From: an uncultured Lachnospiraceae bacterium
Lineage (GTDB): Bacteria; Bacillota; Clostridia; Lachnospirales; Lachnospiraceae
Assembly (NCBI GenBank): GCA_910586705.1
Contig: CAJUJK010000031.1
Span: 1 to 45,314 of the forward strand
Direction: 5' to 3'
DNA length: 45,314 nt
Shown here one piece after another: positions 16,722-24,966 of the stretch (position 1 is its first letter; each line of letters begins with the position of its first letter). The translations under genes were made by a program, and so were the position numbers. The notes under the pieces were generated by a model that saw only the letters and a program-made list of their open reading frames with translations, was not told where the DNA came from and did no database searches.

Positions 16722-17312
16722 TCAATAGGGGTTTTCAAATTCGTGTATGGCAACATATTCCTCATCCAGGGTGTCCCGTAATTCCTGGACAGAGCCTGCC
16801 GCAATGCCGCCGCGCTCCTTGAACCATTGGAGCAGGTCATCTTCCGAATCAAAATAAAAATCCGTGTCTCCATACGGATCAGCAAAGAGCCTGTCCAGGG
16901 AACCGTCTGACGGCGGTTCCGACAGACATACCAGGTAACGGTCTGTCAGGTATGTCCCCTTTACATCAGTATTGATGTAAATGCCGCAGCCCGGTTCCTC
17001 TGCTCTCAGCTCAAAGCCCACGCCGAAATGATGAGCCAGACATAGGTACGCCGTATACATGGGGCTCCATGCAGAATCACAGCAGAGCACGACATAGTCA
17101 TCCTCCAGAGAGACATCCACTACATCACTCCGGAGACATAAGCCATCCGTGGGGATATCATTCTGTTCAAATATCTTGCGGAGCCTTGTATCATGTGCGG
17201 CTGCCCCTGCCGGATAACAGTCCGCAACAGCCTGTTTTAACCGCAGGAATCCCTTCTTCTGGTTATTCTTTGCAACAAAGAAGACCACGGTATCCATACA
17301 GACATTGGCCAT
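16722..17312 (-). CDS. YubB/DUF1281-like ferredoxin-fold protein (tentative)
   Basis: A 196-residue acidic protein. The start MANVCMDTVVFFVAKNNQ matches the opening of YubB/DUF1281-type plasmid proteins (MANxCxNxVxF). Later parts VSLEDDYVVLCCDSAWSPMY and GCGIYINTDVKGTYLTDRYL fit a ferredoxin-like fold that binds small ligands or DNA ends; the role is unknown. AAGGAGG precedes the start. It stands upstream of the small membrane protein and downstream of a hairpin that may end the WYL gene transcript. Confidence 0.55.
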   Translation of the reverse strand: MANVCMDTVVFFVAKNNQKKGFLRLKQAVADCYPAGAAAHDTRLRKIFEQNDIPTDGLCLRSDVVDVSLEDDYVVLCCDSAWSPMYTAYLCLAHHFGVGFELRAEEPGCGIYINTDVKGTYLTDRYLVCLSEPPSDGSLDRLFADPYGDTDFYFDSEDDLLQWFKERGGIAAGSVQELRDTLDEEYVAIHEFENPY

Positions 17313-17463
17313 CGTAAACCACCTCCTTCCTGTCTTTTTTCATAAATCTTTCCCTTTCCAATCTTTCCATGTGGTATGCCCCTCCTTCCGGGCGTGGTGT
17401 CATGCGTTTTTCCTATAGCTGTGTATTGCTTACAGCTTCAGAGAATAGGACCAACGCAAAGAA

Positions 17464-17483
17464 TCCCGGAACTTTGTCCGGGA
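17464..17483 (-). terminator. Weak hairpin downstream of the WYL regulator
   Basis: TCCCGGA and TCCGGGA form a 7-bp stem with a six-base loop. On the minus strand it lies about 110 bases after the WYL stop and is followed by TTCTTTG. It is a weak candidate terminator. The rest of 17313-17592 holds no gene. Confidence 0.35.
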
Positions 17484-17592
17484 CTCCCCTGTTTCCTGTT
17501 TCAAGTTTATCATTTATCATTTCAGCTTCAGGATTTATACAGGATATCTGGCTTACAGCTGTCCGACCCTCTCCTCCAAACCTTTTCTCCTG

Positions 17593-18609
17593 TCAGCTGT
17601 ACAGCCTGAGGATCTCCTGCGCCTTCTCTTGCATCTCCTGCCGAAGGCTTTCCGGGCGCAGCACCTCAATCCTGCTCCCCTGACTCAAAAGCCACATCAG
17701 GATCCCGTTGCCGTACACCTCCGCGCTGACCGTACACGCATGCTCACCCTGCTCAACGATCTGTGCCGTGGGAAGCCTGTCCAGCACCGGCTCCGGATTC
17801 TCCCCATAAAATTTCAACTGGATCCGCATCAGCTCTCCCGCATACATAAACTGGATGCGTTTGCGGAACTCCCCTTCCTCAAACCGGTCCGCATAGGCGA
17901 CCCTGAATTTTTCTCCCGTCTCCCGGTAGGACTTGATCCGGTCTATGCGGAAAATGGCAGGATAGTCATACTTATGCGACCACGTCCCATCCCCGTTCCG
18001 TTCCACAATAAAGGCGTTCAGGTAAAAATAATATTCTGAGAAGAGCACCGCCACCGGCTCGATCAGACGTTTCACCGTCTCTTTCTTATGCTCCGCTTTA
18101 GTATAGGTGATCTCGATCAGGTTGTGCTCCTGGATATCGGTCCCCAGCTCCCACAGCTTATCCTGGATGTGGCTCTTGTGGTGCAGCTCCACATAGTGAT
18201 ATTTCTCGTTGGCAAGCAGCTCATTAACCAGCCGCATATTCCGCAAGGGCACGCATCCACCCACCATCTTTTTTAAGATACCGCTGATCTCCTTTTTTGT
18301 GAAAGCCCGGCTCGCCAGCAGGATCTTGCTCACGGCAAGGATCTCACTGTTTGTCATCACAGAAGTTCCCTCCCCCGTCATAACAAACCCCTTCCGGATC
18401 CGGTCATACGCAATGATGCGATTGTCCGAAGCCTGATCAGACTGCCTGTCCGCAAGAAAAGCGCGGATATCGTCAATGTCCCGCTGGATGGAACGCTCGT
18501 CCACACCGAAGCATTTGGATGCTTCTGGCTTCTGGATGACTTTACCTTCACAGAAATCGGCGTAGAGGGTGAGGATGCGGTTATTTTTAGATAACTTTTG
18601 TCCTAGCAT
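17593..18609 (-). CDS. WYL-domain transcriptional regulator
   Basis: A 338-residue regulator. Residues about 1-60 are a winged HTH (NNRILTLYADFCEG ... FGVDERSIQRDIDDIRAFL). Residues 110-230 form the WYL sensor: KYHYVELHHKSHIQDKLWEL, then LIEITYTKAEHKKE, LIEPVAVLFSEYYFYLNAFI and FRIDRIKSYRETG. The C-terminal WCX part follows. Such proteins sense nucleic acids or small ligands and often govern defence or mobile-element genes. ATG at 18609 is chosen because AAAGGAG lies six bases upstream; that site overlaps the stop of a degraded zinc-ribbon frame. The next genes upstream are the Sel1/TerB cluster, which it may control (inference). Confidence 0.9.
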   Translation of the reverse strand: MLGQKLSKNNRILTLYADFCEGKVIQKPEASKCFGVDERSIQRDIDDIRAFLADRQSDQASDNRIIAYDRIRKGFVMTGEGTSVMTNSEILAVSKILLASRAFTKKEISGILKKMVGGCVPLRNMRLVNELLANEKYHYVELHHKSHIQDKLWELGTDIQEHNLIEITYTKAEHKKETVKRLIEPVAVLFSEYYFYLNAFIVERNGDGTWSHKYDYPAIFRIDRIKSYRETGEKFRVAYADRFEEGEFRKRIQFMYAGELMRIQLKFYGENPEPVLDRLPTAQIVEQGEHACTVSAEVYGNGILMWLLSQGSRIEVLRPESLRQEMQEKAQEILRLYS

Positions 18610-18619
18610 AAGAACTCCT

Positions 18620-18761
18620 TTAATGACATAAATCTTCATTACACTCATTGCATTCAAAATATGAGAATAAGGACTTATTCCCTAACGTTTCTACAACAGC
18701 ATGTGCAATTTTAGAAAATTTTACTTCAGGTACAGACTTCCCGCAAAACAAGCATTTTCAT
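18620..18761 (-). pseudogene. Frameshifted zinc-ribbon N-terminus of an HNH-type protein
   Basis: After AAAAGGAC and ATG (18761), skipping one A in ATGAAAATGC gives a clear frame: MKCLFCGKSVPEVKFSKIAH, then AVVETLGNKSLFSYFECNEC and NEDLCH before a TAA. Two CxxC pairs and the segment H-(x)5-LGNK match the opening of a widespread family of zinc-ribbon HNH-like nucleases. In the actual sequence an extra A breaks the frame right after the start, and the protein ends after about 46 residues. It is therefore a remnant, or a gene rescued by slippage. The stop overlaps the WYL ribosome binding site. Confidence 0.6.
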
Positions 18762-18792
18762 TTGTCCTTTTCTACCCTTTGATTATGTGCTT

Positions 18793-20832
18793 TTAAATTA
18801 TTATGCCAAATTTAACTGATAAACTTTCTTTAGCTTCCTGATTTCCAAGCTCAGCCGATTTTTTCCACCATTTTTTTGCTTCATCATAATCACAGGAAAC
18901 TCCGCAACCAGCATAATAACAATTTGCAAGATTACACATCCCTGAGTCAGATCCTAATTCAGATGCTTTTTTGTACCAAGATATAGCTTTTTCATAATTT
19001 TGTTCAACCCATTCGCCCTTATGATATAAACTTCCTAGTTGATTAGCAGCCACACCAGATCCTAGAGATGCCGCTCTTTCAAACAATTTAATCGCCTCTT
19101 CATAATCCTTATCACATCCAATACCATAACGTAAATTAATTCCAAGACAAACCATTGCACTCATGACATTTTGATTCGCTGCCTTTCTATACCATTTATT
19201 TGCTTCTTCTTCATTTTGTTCTAAATAATCTTTAGAATCCAAAAGTCTTCCAAGCCAATATTGTGCTAATCCGTATCCAGTATCTGCCGCCTTTTTATAC
19301 CATCCATATGCTTGTTGATAATCGCCTTTATTTCGGTAGACTGTAGCTAATCTGTGTTGCGCTCTCCAAAAGCCTTCATTTGCACTTACACTCAGCCATC
19401 TGATTACCTCTTTTTCATCTTTATCTGTTCCATACCCATCTTTATACATATATGCAACTTCATACTGTGCAAATACATCGCCACTTTCAGCCAACCGAAG
19501 CACCTCTTTGAATACCGAAGGAAAAATATTCTCCCGTTCCTGATTGTTTTTCGGAAGATTGTATGCAACATGAAGTGATGCCAACGCATCCCCCGCATCG
19601 CGACCCGCTAAACTCCACTTTTTACTTTCATCCATGTCCTCTTTTACAGTTCCAAATCCCCATGCATAGTATTCACCTAAAAAATACATAGCTCTTCCAT
19701 TGCCTTTTTCAGATAAAGTCTTAAATATTTCAAAAGCATCATCTAATTTATACTCTATAAAAAGCTTTTCAGCTTCCTCTAATTCTAATTTTTCTACATC
19801 AATCCCCTGCATCCCTTTCATTTCATACACAATTCTGGAAAAATCTGGTAGAGTCTTTCTTGAAGTATTATATATTTCTAACGACTCCCCTGAAACCTTC
19901 CCATCCTTCCCTAAAATCGGAGTATCAACAATTGCTTTCACTGCACCTGCCAAAGCTCTTGTTACCGCAACCAGCTCTAATTCTTCCTCGGACAAATCTT
20001 CAACTTCTATTTCCTTATCTCCAAGCAATCTATCTTTTTCGCGTATCATATTACTAAGCATATCTGTCAAATCCGTAAACATTCCATTTAGTTTAACAAG
20101 TAGATCATCGAACATTTTAGATCGTTCTCCAATTGCTGTACAAAGTGTCTCAGAAATCTTCATTTCCTCAGACGCCTTTTCGGCTTCTGCATACATTTCC
20201 TCTGCCTTTTCCAGATTTTCATCTGCCTTCATACTTGCGGATACTCCAGTAAAAAAAATCGCAGGCGCTACAACCGCCGCTAACGGAGTTGCTGTAAAAG
20301 CCGTTGAAATAGCCGTTCCTGCTATACTTGCAGCAGCACCAACACTCCCCAATGATAAACATGTACCTGCTAATGAAAGAGCACTTGTCACCATAGGTAA
20401 ACTACCACTTGCCGCTAATGCAATCACCGCGCCTGTTGCCGCGCCTGCAGCACCGCTCTGCATAGAACTCGAATAAATATCGGTCATTTGCCTAATCTGT
20501 ACAACATCCTGTTGCTCAATTGAAAATTGAGAAATTTCGTTTAACCCCGAAGATTTCTTCAACTGGATATTTTTAATTCTGTCATAAACCTGTACAAACT
20601 GTTTCATCGCTCCGTCTAATGCATTCTTTTTTGTGTAACCAAGCTGCAATAATTTCTTTTCAGCTTCGTTTTTTGCATTTTCTAATGACTCTTTTGATTC
20701 ATTATATAAATTTCTGGCCTGACGCGAAACACGTTCCGCCTTTTCATTCGTATCATGGGCATCCTTATGGCTGCTTGCCCCGACCACTGTTGCAAATATT
20801 GCTGCTCCTCCGAGCAATAATGGTAATGGCAT
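18793..20832 (-). CDS. Membrane-associated glycine-zipper protein with Sel1 repeats
   Basis: A 679-residue protein with an N-terminal hydrophobic helix (PLPLLLGGAAIFATVVGASS). A coiled coil follows (about 28-95), then an Ala/Gly-rich hydrophobic hairpin with glycine-zipper spacing (about 128-200, including GAAGAATGAVIALAASGSL and SLGSVGAAASIAGTAIS) and another helical stretch. From about residue 385 to 672 there are roughly eight Sel1-type TPR repeats (for example YGWYKKAADTGYGLAQYWLG). Sel1 repeats mediate protein-protein contacts; the N-terminal half resembles membrane-inserting helical proteins. It is the last of four same-strand genes. GAGGAGGAG precedes the start. Codon use is more AT-rich than in its neighbours, suggesting separate acquisition. 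Confidence 0.75.
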   Translation of the reverse strand: MPLPLLLGGAAIFATVVGASSHKDAHDTNEKAERVSRQARNLYNESKESLENAKNEAEKKLLQLGYTKKNALDGAMKQFVQVYDRIKNIQLKKSSGLNEISQFSIEQQDVVQIRQMTDIYSSSMQSGAAGAATGAVIALAASGSLPMVTSALSLAGTCLSLGSVGAAASIAGTAISTAFTATPLAAVVAPAIFFTGVSASMKADENLEKAEEMYAEAEKASEEMKISETLCTAIGERSKMFDDLLVKLNGMFTDLTDMLSNMIREKDRLLGDKEIEVEDLSEEELELVAVTRALAGAVKAIVDTPILGKDGKVSGESLEIYNTSRKTLPDFSRIVYEMKGMQGIDVEKLELEEAEKLFIEYKLDDAFEIFKTLSEKGNGRAMYFLGEYYAWGFGTVKEDMDESKKWSLAGRDAGDALASLHVAYNLPKNNQERENIFPSVFKEVLRLAESGDVFAQYEVAYMYKDGYGTDKDEKEVIRWLSVSANEGFWRAQHRLATVYRNKGDYQQAYGWYKKAADTGYGLAQYWLGRLLDSKDYLEQNEEEANKWYRKAANQNVMSAMVCLGINLRYGIGCDKDYEEAIKLFERAASLGSGVAANQLGSLYHKGEWVEQNYEKAISWYKKASELGSDSGMCNLANCYYAGCGVSCDYDEAKKWWKKSAELGNQEAKESLSVKFGIII

Positions 20833-20846
20833 CTTCTCTCCTCCTC

Positions 20847-22301
20847 TTACAGTATATCTGTCAGACCGTTCTCCAAAAATCCGCTGAACTGGTCCACTGT
20901 CTCATAATGTACCTGACCGCCTAATTTTCTTGTGATCTGGTTTGCCCCGGCGATCACCCCCTCCGCATCTCCTGTTTTGAACGCAAATTCCATTACAGAC
21001 AAAGCTTCATCAAAACAGTCCCTGTATTCCCCAAAATAATCATCCAGATAGGCTTCCAATTCCATCCTGAACGCTTTTGTCTGTTCAGCAGCCTCCTTAC
21101 ACTCTGCAATGATCCGCAACCGCTCCTGATGCTCCAGTTCCTTTGACTGTAACGAATTGATCAAGTTATGGTATAAGCCGCCGGTCAGAACCGAACCGAC
21201 CAGAGCGCCGACCGCTGCGCCTACAACTGGGATCGGTATCAATGCCTGCCCCACAGCCGCCGTATAACCCGCCGTCGCCACGTTGAGACCCTTTTCCCCA
21301 AGCTCCAGCAGGCACTGCTGTGTGGATATCTCCCCTTCGCTGTAGCGTTTCAACGTATCTCCTACCACCATAACAGCGGTAATGACCTTTCCCGGCACAT
21401 TAGATTCCGATAACGCCCGCAGGAATTTAGACGAGCTGGTCGACAGAGTGTGGGATATTACCGTCAGTCCGTCCCCCATCATATACCCGGAAGCCGCCGC
21501 TTTCCCGGTATCTTCAATGGTATCCGCGACCGCTTCTCCGGCATCCTTTTCACCTTTGATGACGGAAACCATGTTCAGGATACCCGATGTAACTCCCCCG
21601 GAGACCGCCGATGATCTTGCCGCCGACATCCCTGCCTTATGTCCGGTTTTCAGGATATTTTTCCCGCTCGTTACGATCCCCTTGCCGCGGGTATATAGAT
21701 CCGCCTTTCTCCCGTCCTTCAGGGCGCGCTTTTCACCTGTCTCTGTAAATGACACGCCTTTGTTTTCACGATACTCTCTGTCATTTACATATTCCTCATT
21801 CGTCTTACTGCGCTTGGCATTATTTGTTTTGCGTGAGACAACCTTTATATTTTCTTCGCTGTTGCCAATGTTCTTTACATCATCCGTACTCAGCCAAGGA
21901 TTATCTTTCGTCTCCTCAAAGACTTTCTCCAGTGGTTTGATATGGTCCGCTTCCGCCAGATGCTTTGTCCAGTCATCCCCGTATAAGAGTTTCGCCTCTT
22001 TCTTAGTCAGTACCAAGCGGTCTCCCGTATAGGGATCTATCACTTCCGTTCCACTCCCAAACGCATCCATCTTGGCATTTCTTTTCGCCGCCCCGCTGTC
22101 AAACATCTGGCGGTTTCCCGTATATGTTTCCGGCTTGGCAAATTTTATCGCCGCCTCCTGCGTGGAACGCCGCGCTGATTCAGTCGCCGCAAGTCCCGCC
22201 GCAATCTTTGCGCCGTCCCTTTCATCTGATTCCCTTTCCGTGCTTTTTAAGCTTTCCCGCCTGATGGAAAGCTCCCCCTTTGATCGTTCTAACGTATCCA
22301 T
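20847..22301 (-). CDS. HNH-like nuclease fused to a glycine-zipper membrane region
   Basis: A 484-residue protein. Residues 80-170 look like an HNH/endonuclease-VII-type nuclease: IDPYTGDRLVLTKKEA, EADHIKPLEKVFEE with D119-H120, then NIGNSEENIKVVSRKTNNAK and RSKTN. Residues about 230-290 and 340-385 are Ala/Gly-rich hydrophobic segments with GxxxG spacing (IPVVGAAVGALVGSVLTGG). The C-terminal quarter is coiled coil. The combination suggests a nuclease that associates with a membrane or forms a pore-like assembly; this is inference. It is 14 bases upstream of the Sel1 gene and 24 bases downstream of the TerB-like gene, so they form one operon. Confidence 0.65.
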   Translation of the reverse strand: MDTLERSKGELSIRRESLKSTERESDERDGAKIAAGLAATESARRSTQEAAIKFAKPETYTGNRQMFDSGAAKRNAKMDAFGSGTEVIDPYTGDRLVLTKKEAKLLYGDDWTKHLAEADHIKPLEKVFEETKDNPWLSTDDVKNIGNSEENIKVVSRKTNNAKRSKTNEEYVNDREYRENKGVSFTETGEKRALKDGRKADLYTRGKGIVTSGKNILKTGHKAGMSAARSSAVSGGVTSGILNMVSVIKGEKDAGEAVADTIEDTGKAAASGYMMGDGLTVISHTLSTSSSKFLRALSESNVPGKVITAVMVVGDTLKRYSEGEISTQQCLLELGEKGLNVATAGYTAAVGQALIPIPVVGAAVGALVGSVLTGGLYHNLINSLQSKELEHQERLRIIAECKEAAEQTKAFRMELEAYLDDYFGEYRDCFDEALSVMEFAFKTGDAEGVIAGANQITRKLGGQVHYETVDQFSGFLENGLTDIL

Positions 22302-22325
22302 GTCGATCCCCTTTTGTAAAACGTC

Positions 22326-22733
22326 CTATGATCCCAAGACCAGCGTATTCATCCTGCTCTGCATCGCGATATACTCATTTAAGAGCTTTTCGCTTTCCCT
22401 TGCAAAATCCTCTCCTACTTCAAACACCCTCATGATCTCCGTCAATACTTCCCGCTCGGATTCATCATAATTCCCGTCCACCATCGCAAGCCCCAGCATC
22501 TCAAAAACAATGATCTTTTTTTCAAGCCCCGTACATTCATTATTCATTGCCGTAATGATCCCATCGATCGATCCCGCACGTATTACTGCGGGAACTTCCA
22601 TTCCCATCTCATTACAATAGCTTTCAATCATAATTTTTTCTTTTTCGCTGTAATCATTGTCCACAAGCGCAAGCTGGTAGGCCAGCTCCAAGAACAAATT
22701 CTTCTGCTTTTCATTTAACCTAGACAGATACAT
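22326..22733 (-). CDS. TerB-like helical protein
   Basis: A 135-residue all-helical protein with the duplicated acidic helix pairs of TerB-like domains: LAYQLALVDNDYSEKEKIMI and LGLAMVDGNYDESEREVLTE. The repeated A-x2-D-x2-(Y)-x2-(S/E)-E pattern is the metal-binding signature of the superfamily. TerB-like proteins accompany stress, phage-resistance and membrane-linked systems. I use ATG at 22733, which has GGAGGG seven bases upstream; an ATG at 22739 sits too close to it. It overlaps the end of the YkgJ-type gene and lies just upstream of the HNH/zipper gene. Confidence 0.75.
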   Translation of the reverse strand: MYLSRLNEKQKNLFLELAYQLALVDNDYSEKEKIMIESYCNEMGMEVPAVIRAGSIDGIITAMNNECTGLEKKIIVFEMLGLAMVDGNYDESEREVLTEIMRVFEVGEDFARESEKLLNEYIAMQSRMNTLVLGS

Positions 22734-22998
22734 TCCCATTCCCTCCTGCTTTTTCCTTTAGTTTTTTACAGCACTCATAATTTAGGCGGTAATACTCTTC
22801 CTTTGACATCTGCTCCTTAAAATATGCCTCATATGCCTTATCCACATTACAGAGCATAGGTCTGTCCTTGTAAATGGAACATAATCTTTTCCTGTCATCA
22901 TAATAGATGCACACGCCGTCCCCCCTGTCCAGCCCGCCGTATATTGATGACCCGCCCAACTGCGTGCAGCAAAGTCCACATTTGTCACATAAGAACAT
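22720..22998 (-). CDS. YkgJ-family Cys-cluster protein
   Basis: A 92-residue protein with the metal-binding cysteine pattern of the YkgJ family: CDKCGLCCTQLGG at residues 4-16, then VCIYYDDRKRLCSIYKDRP and MLCNVDKAYE. Such proteins bind zinc or an iron-sulphur cluster; the role is usually unknown. It opens the four-gene cluster with the TerB-like, HNH/zipper and Sel1/zipper genes, and GGAAAGGATG precedes its start. The C-terminal half after residue 60 is helical. Confidence 0.8.
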   Translation of the reverse strand: MFLCDKCGLCCTQLGGSSIYGGLDRGDGVCIYYDDRKRLCSIYKDRPMLCNVDKAYEAYFKEQMSKEEYYRLNYECCKKLKEKAGGNGNVSV

Positions 22999-23264
22999 CC
23001 TTTCCCTCCTGCAGTCTGTCCACTTCTTAGTTAGCCACCATTATAGCGTCTGTCTATGACACGATCTGTCATTCTGCCACATCTCTTAAAAATATTATCC
23101 ACCATTCTTTATACGGCAGAATCCACTGACCATAGTATTCCTACTCCATCTTACAACAAATTTATACAGTGCGCAAGAGCACCGTGTTCAAAAGCACCAG
23201 TGCCCCTATGCAGCTTTTTTTCACGCACTCGTATTATTATAATCAATGAAAAAGGAGCTTTCGT
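22999..23264. other. Divergent intergenic region between the YkgJ-type gene and the XRE regulator
   Basis: No gene seen. The region should hold the promoters of the four-gene cluster (minus) and of the XRE regulator (plus). A TATAAT at 23238-23243 is the only good box on the plus strand, but the -35 is poor. This is one of the possible locations of the right end of the element. Confidence 0.35.
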
Positions 23265-23489
23265 ATGACTATTCGGTTAAGAATCAAAGAAATACTTGAA
23301 GAAAGAGGGAAGTCCAACTACTGGCTCAGCCAGCAGCTTGGGATGTGCTATAGAAACTATCACAACATTGTCACCAATAAAACTTCCGCGATCCGCTTTG
23401 ATACTATGGAAAGGTTATGCGAGATACTTGAGATTCCGGTCGCCGAACTGTTTGAAGAGATCGATGAGCCTATAGATATGGAAAAATAG
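23265..23489 (+). CDS. Cro/CI-type (XRE) DNA-binding regulator
   Basis: A 74-residue single-domain repressor. The HTH is residues 18-50 (YWLSQQLGMCYRNYHNIVTN), followed by the family's ICEILEIPVAELFE-type helix. AAAGGAG precedes the start. It is transcribed away from the four-gene cluster and probably represses it or the element's mobility genes; both are inference. It is the last gene that can be assigned to the element. Confidence 0.9.
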   Translation: MTIRLRIKEILEERGKSNYWLSQQLGMCYRNYHNIVTNKTSAIRFDTMERLCEILEIPVAELFEEIDEPIDMEK

Positions 23490-23540
23490 AATATGGCTAT
23501 GACAGAAAACATGGAAGCAAACCATACTGGTTTAAGTAAA

Positions 23541-23585
23541 AATAGGGTGAACGCACTCGCCTTGGGCGGCTGCTTTCACCCTATA
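23541..23585 (-). terminator. Intrinsic terminator after the decayed toxin-antitoxin pair
   Basis: AGGGTGAA (about 23547-23554) pairs with TTTCACCCT (about 23574-23582), with further partial GC-rich pairing inside. On the minus strand the stem is followed by ATTTTTAC. This fits a terminator for the toxin-antitoxin transcript that ends at 23596. Confidence 0.55.
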
Positions 23586-23595
23586 TCTCTAACCA

Positions 23596-23785
23596 TCAAC
23601 CTATCGAATTCTCACAATCCTGTAATTCGTGATACATACCTTCAACAATTACACGATCCTGCATTACTCTGTACACAAATAAATATCTGTGTTGCTTGTG
23701 GATTTAATAATGTATGGTAAATATAATCTAAGAACTTGTCATACTGCTCACATGCCAAATCAGATACAGACACATTATATCGCAT
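23596..23785 (-). pseudogene. Decayed ParE/RelE-type toxin with internal deletion and frameshift
   Basis: ATG at 23785 overlaps the antitoxin stop by 11 bases, the usual arrangement. The first frame reads MRYNVSVSDLACEQYDKFLD then YIYHTLLNPQA, the start of a RelE/ParE fold. After ATACATTATTAAATCCACAA the family's middle third is absent. A different frame then gives YLFVYRVMQDRVIVEGMYHE and LQDCENSIG, the normal C-terminus. A deletion plus a frameshift therefore inactivated the toxin. The remaining frame from the ATG would give only about 45 residues. Confidence 0.8.
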
Positions 23786-24014
23786 ATTTTTCCCTCATTT
23801 TCTGTGACACCACATCAGCCGGTGTTGTTGCACCCAAATCGCTTTTTTTCACGGATTCCGTAAGCTGCTTACTAATCTCTTCCTCACTAAGCGGTTTAAA
23901 CGGCATAGCTACATCATCTCTAAAGATAATATATTGGATATAATTCTGTATCTCCTTCAGTTTCTCTTCGGGCATTGTTTCTAATAACGAAATGGTATAT
24001 TCCAATGTACTCAT
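23775..24014 (-). CDS. Antitoxin of a ParE/RelE-type pair (unclassified)
   Basis: A 79-residue protein starting MSTLEYTISLLETMPEEKLK with a disordered acidic-basic tail EEEISKQLTESVKKSD and AADVV-like end. The layout (helical N-terminus, flexible C-terminus, overlap with a ParE/RelE-like frame) identifies it as the antitoxin of the degraded toxin. It resembles small antitoxins common in Firmicutes, but I cannot name the family. With the toxin dead it is an orphan. Confidence 0.7.
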   Translation of the reverse strand: MSTLEYTISLLETMPEEKLKEIQNYIQYIIFRDDVAMPFKPLSEEEISKQLTESVKKSDLGATTPADVVSQKMREKYAI

Positions 24015-24125
24015 TTATATTTCTCCTATCTTTCATCGGCTCATATTTTTCTTTATGCATCCCTATTGCAACACACAACAAAGAACTTATCTATCCATAT
24101 TATAGCAAATTGAAAATCTCATTCC

Positions 24126-24659
24126 TTACTGGATCTGTATCGAAAATCCCTCATATATCCCTACTGGTATCTCCAAACCAAAAGGATATTCATCCATGCT
24201 GTCTTTTTCAAAGCTGTACACAGTCACAAATTCTTTTTCAGGATCCACGACCCAATATTCCCTGACACCTGCAGTGCGATATTTAAACAATTTCTTATAA
24301 TAATCCATCTGTCTGCTGGCGGGTGAAACAATTTCTATGATCCAATCGGGGGAACCCTCGCATCCACGGTCCGTAATTTTGTCCTTATCGCATATGACAG
24401 ACAGATCCGGCTCTACATAGTTCCTGTCGTTTTCATTCAGAAACACCGCAAACGGAGCCGGGAACACTTCGCAATCGCCATGATTGTTCTGGATATAGTT
24501 TCCAATCTCCCTGTCAAGCAGATGCACAAGTCTTTGATGTTTTGTGTTTGGCGGCACCATATAATAGATCTTTCCGTCAATCAGCTCCGCCCGTTCTCCA
24601 TCCGGCAGTGCGTAAATATCTTCTATCGTATGAAGTTCTTCTTTTTTTAATATATCCAT
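24126..24659 (-). CDS. Uma2-family (DUF820) putative nuclease
   Basis: A 177-residue PD-(D/E)XK-fold protein of the Uma2 family. Visible landmarks: GERAELIDGKIYYMVPPNTK, then HQRLVHLLDREIGNYI, the acidic strand VEPDLSVICDK, IIEIVSPASRQMDYYKKLFK with the E-x-V-S-P core, and REYWVVDPEKEFVTVY. The catalytic D, E and K positions are present. The physiological role is not established. ATG at 24659 follows GGAGGG; the frame continues to 24719. It is not clearly part of the element. Confidence 0.88.
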   Translation of the reverse strand: MDILKKEELHTIEDIYALPDGERAELIDGKIYYMVPPNTKHQRLVHLLDREIGNYIQNNHGDCEVFPAPFAVFLNENDRNYVEPDLSVICDKDKITDRGCEGSPDWIIEIVSPASRQMDYYKKLFKYRTAGVREYWVVDPEKEFVTVYSFEKDSMDEYPFGLEIPVGIYEGFSIQIQ

Positions 24660-24966
24660 TGTGCACCCTCCGCTATTATTTTTATTATATCCGATACTTA
24701 CAGGAAAGACAATCTCCACACAAAATATTTGGAAGCCACCAAAGAACAGCCAATAAAATATGGGGTAAAAATGGGGTACTCGCTCCCATTACACTGGGGT
24801 ACACATATGAAAAAGCCGCCATTCTACAGGGAATACAAAGTATTCCCCAATGACGGCCAATTTTACTTACTACGTCTACCAGACCACGCCTTACGATGTG
24901 AGGGAAATATAACAAAAAGAGTGCATCCGCACTCTTTTTTTACCGCCTTTTCATATCACATGTTTT
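24660..24966. other. Gap with repeated TGGGGTA words and a hairpin
   Basis: No gene is supported. TGGGGTA occurs three times between about 24750 and 24806. A long imperfect palindrome at about 24820-24866 (GGGAATAC AAA GTATTCCC flanked by GCCGCCATT and AATGACGGC) would form a strong stem-loop. An ORF of 81 residues spans it but has no support. The region may be an old integration scar. It ends in the ligA terminator. Confidence 0.4.
24914..24941 (-). terminator. Bidirectional intrinsic terminator after ligA
   Basis: AAAAAGAGTGC (24914-24924) and GCACTCTTTTT (24929-24939) form an 11-bp stem with the loop ATCC. T-runs follow on both strands. It lies 26 bases after the ligA stop and should end that transcript. 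Confidence 0.85.

Noticed and set aside
850..24900. Search for a direct-repeat attachment pair of the integrative element
   Set aside because: No convincing repeat between 791-975 and 22999-24966 was found by eye, so no attL/attR is claimed.
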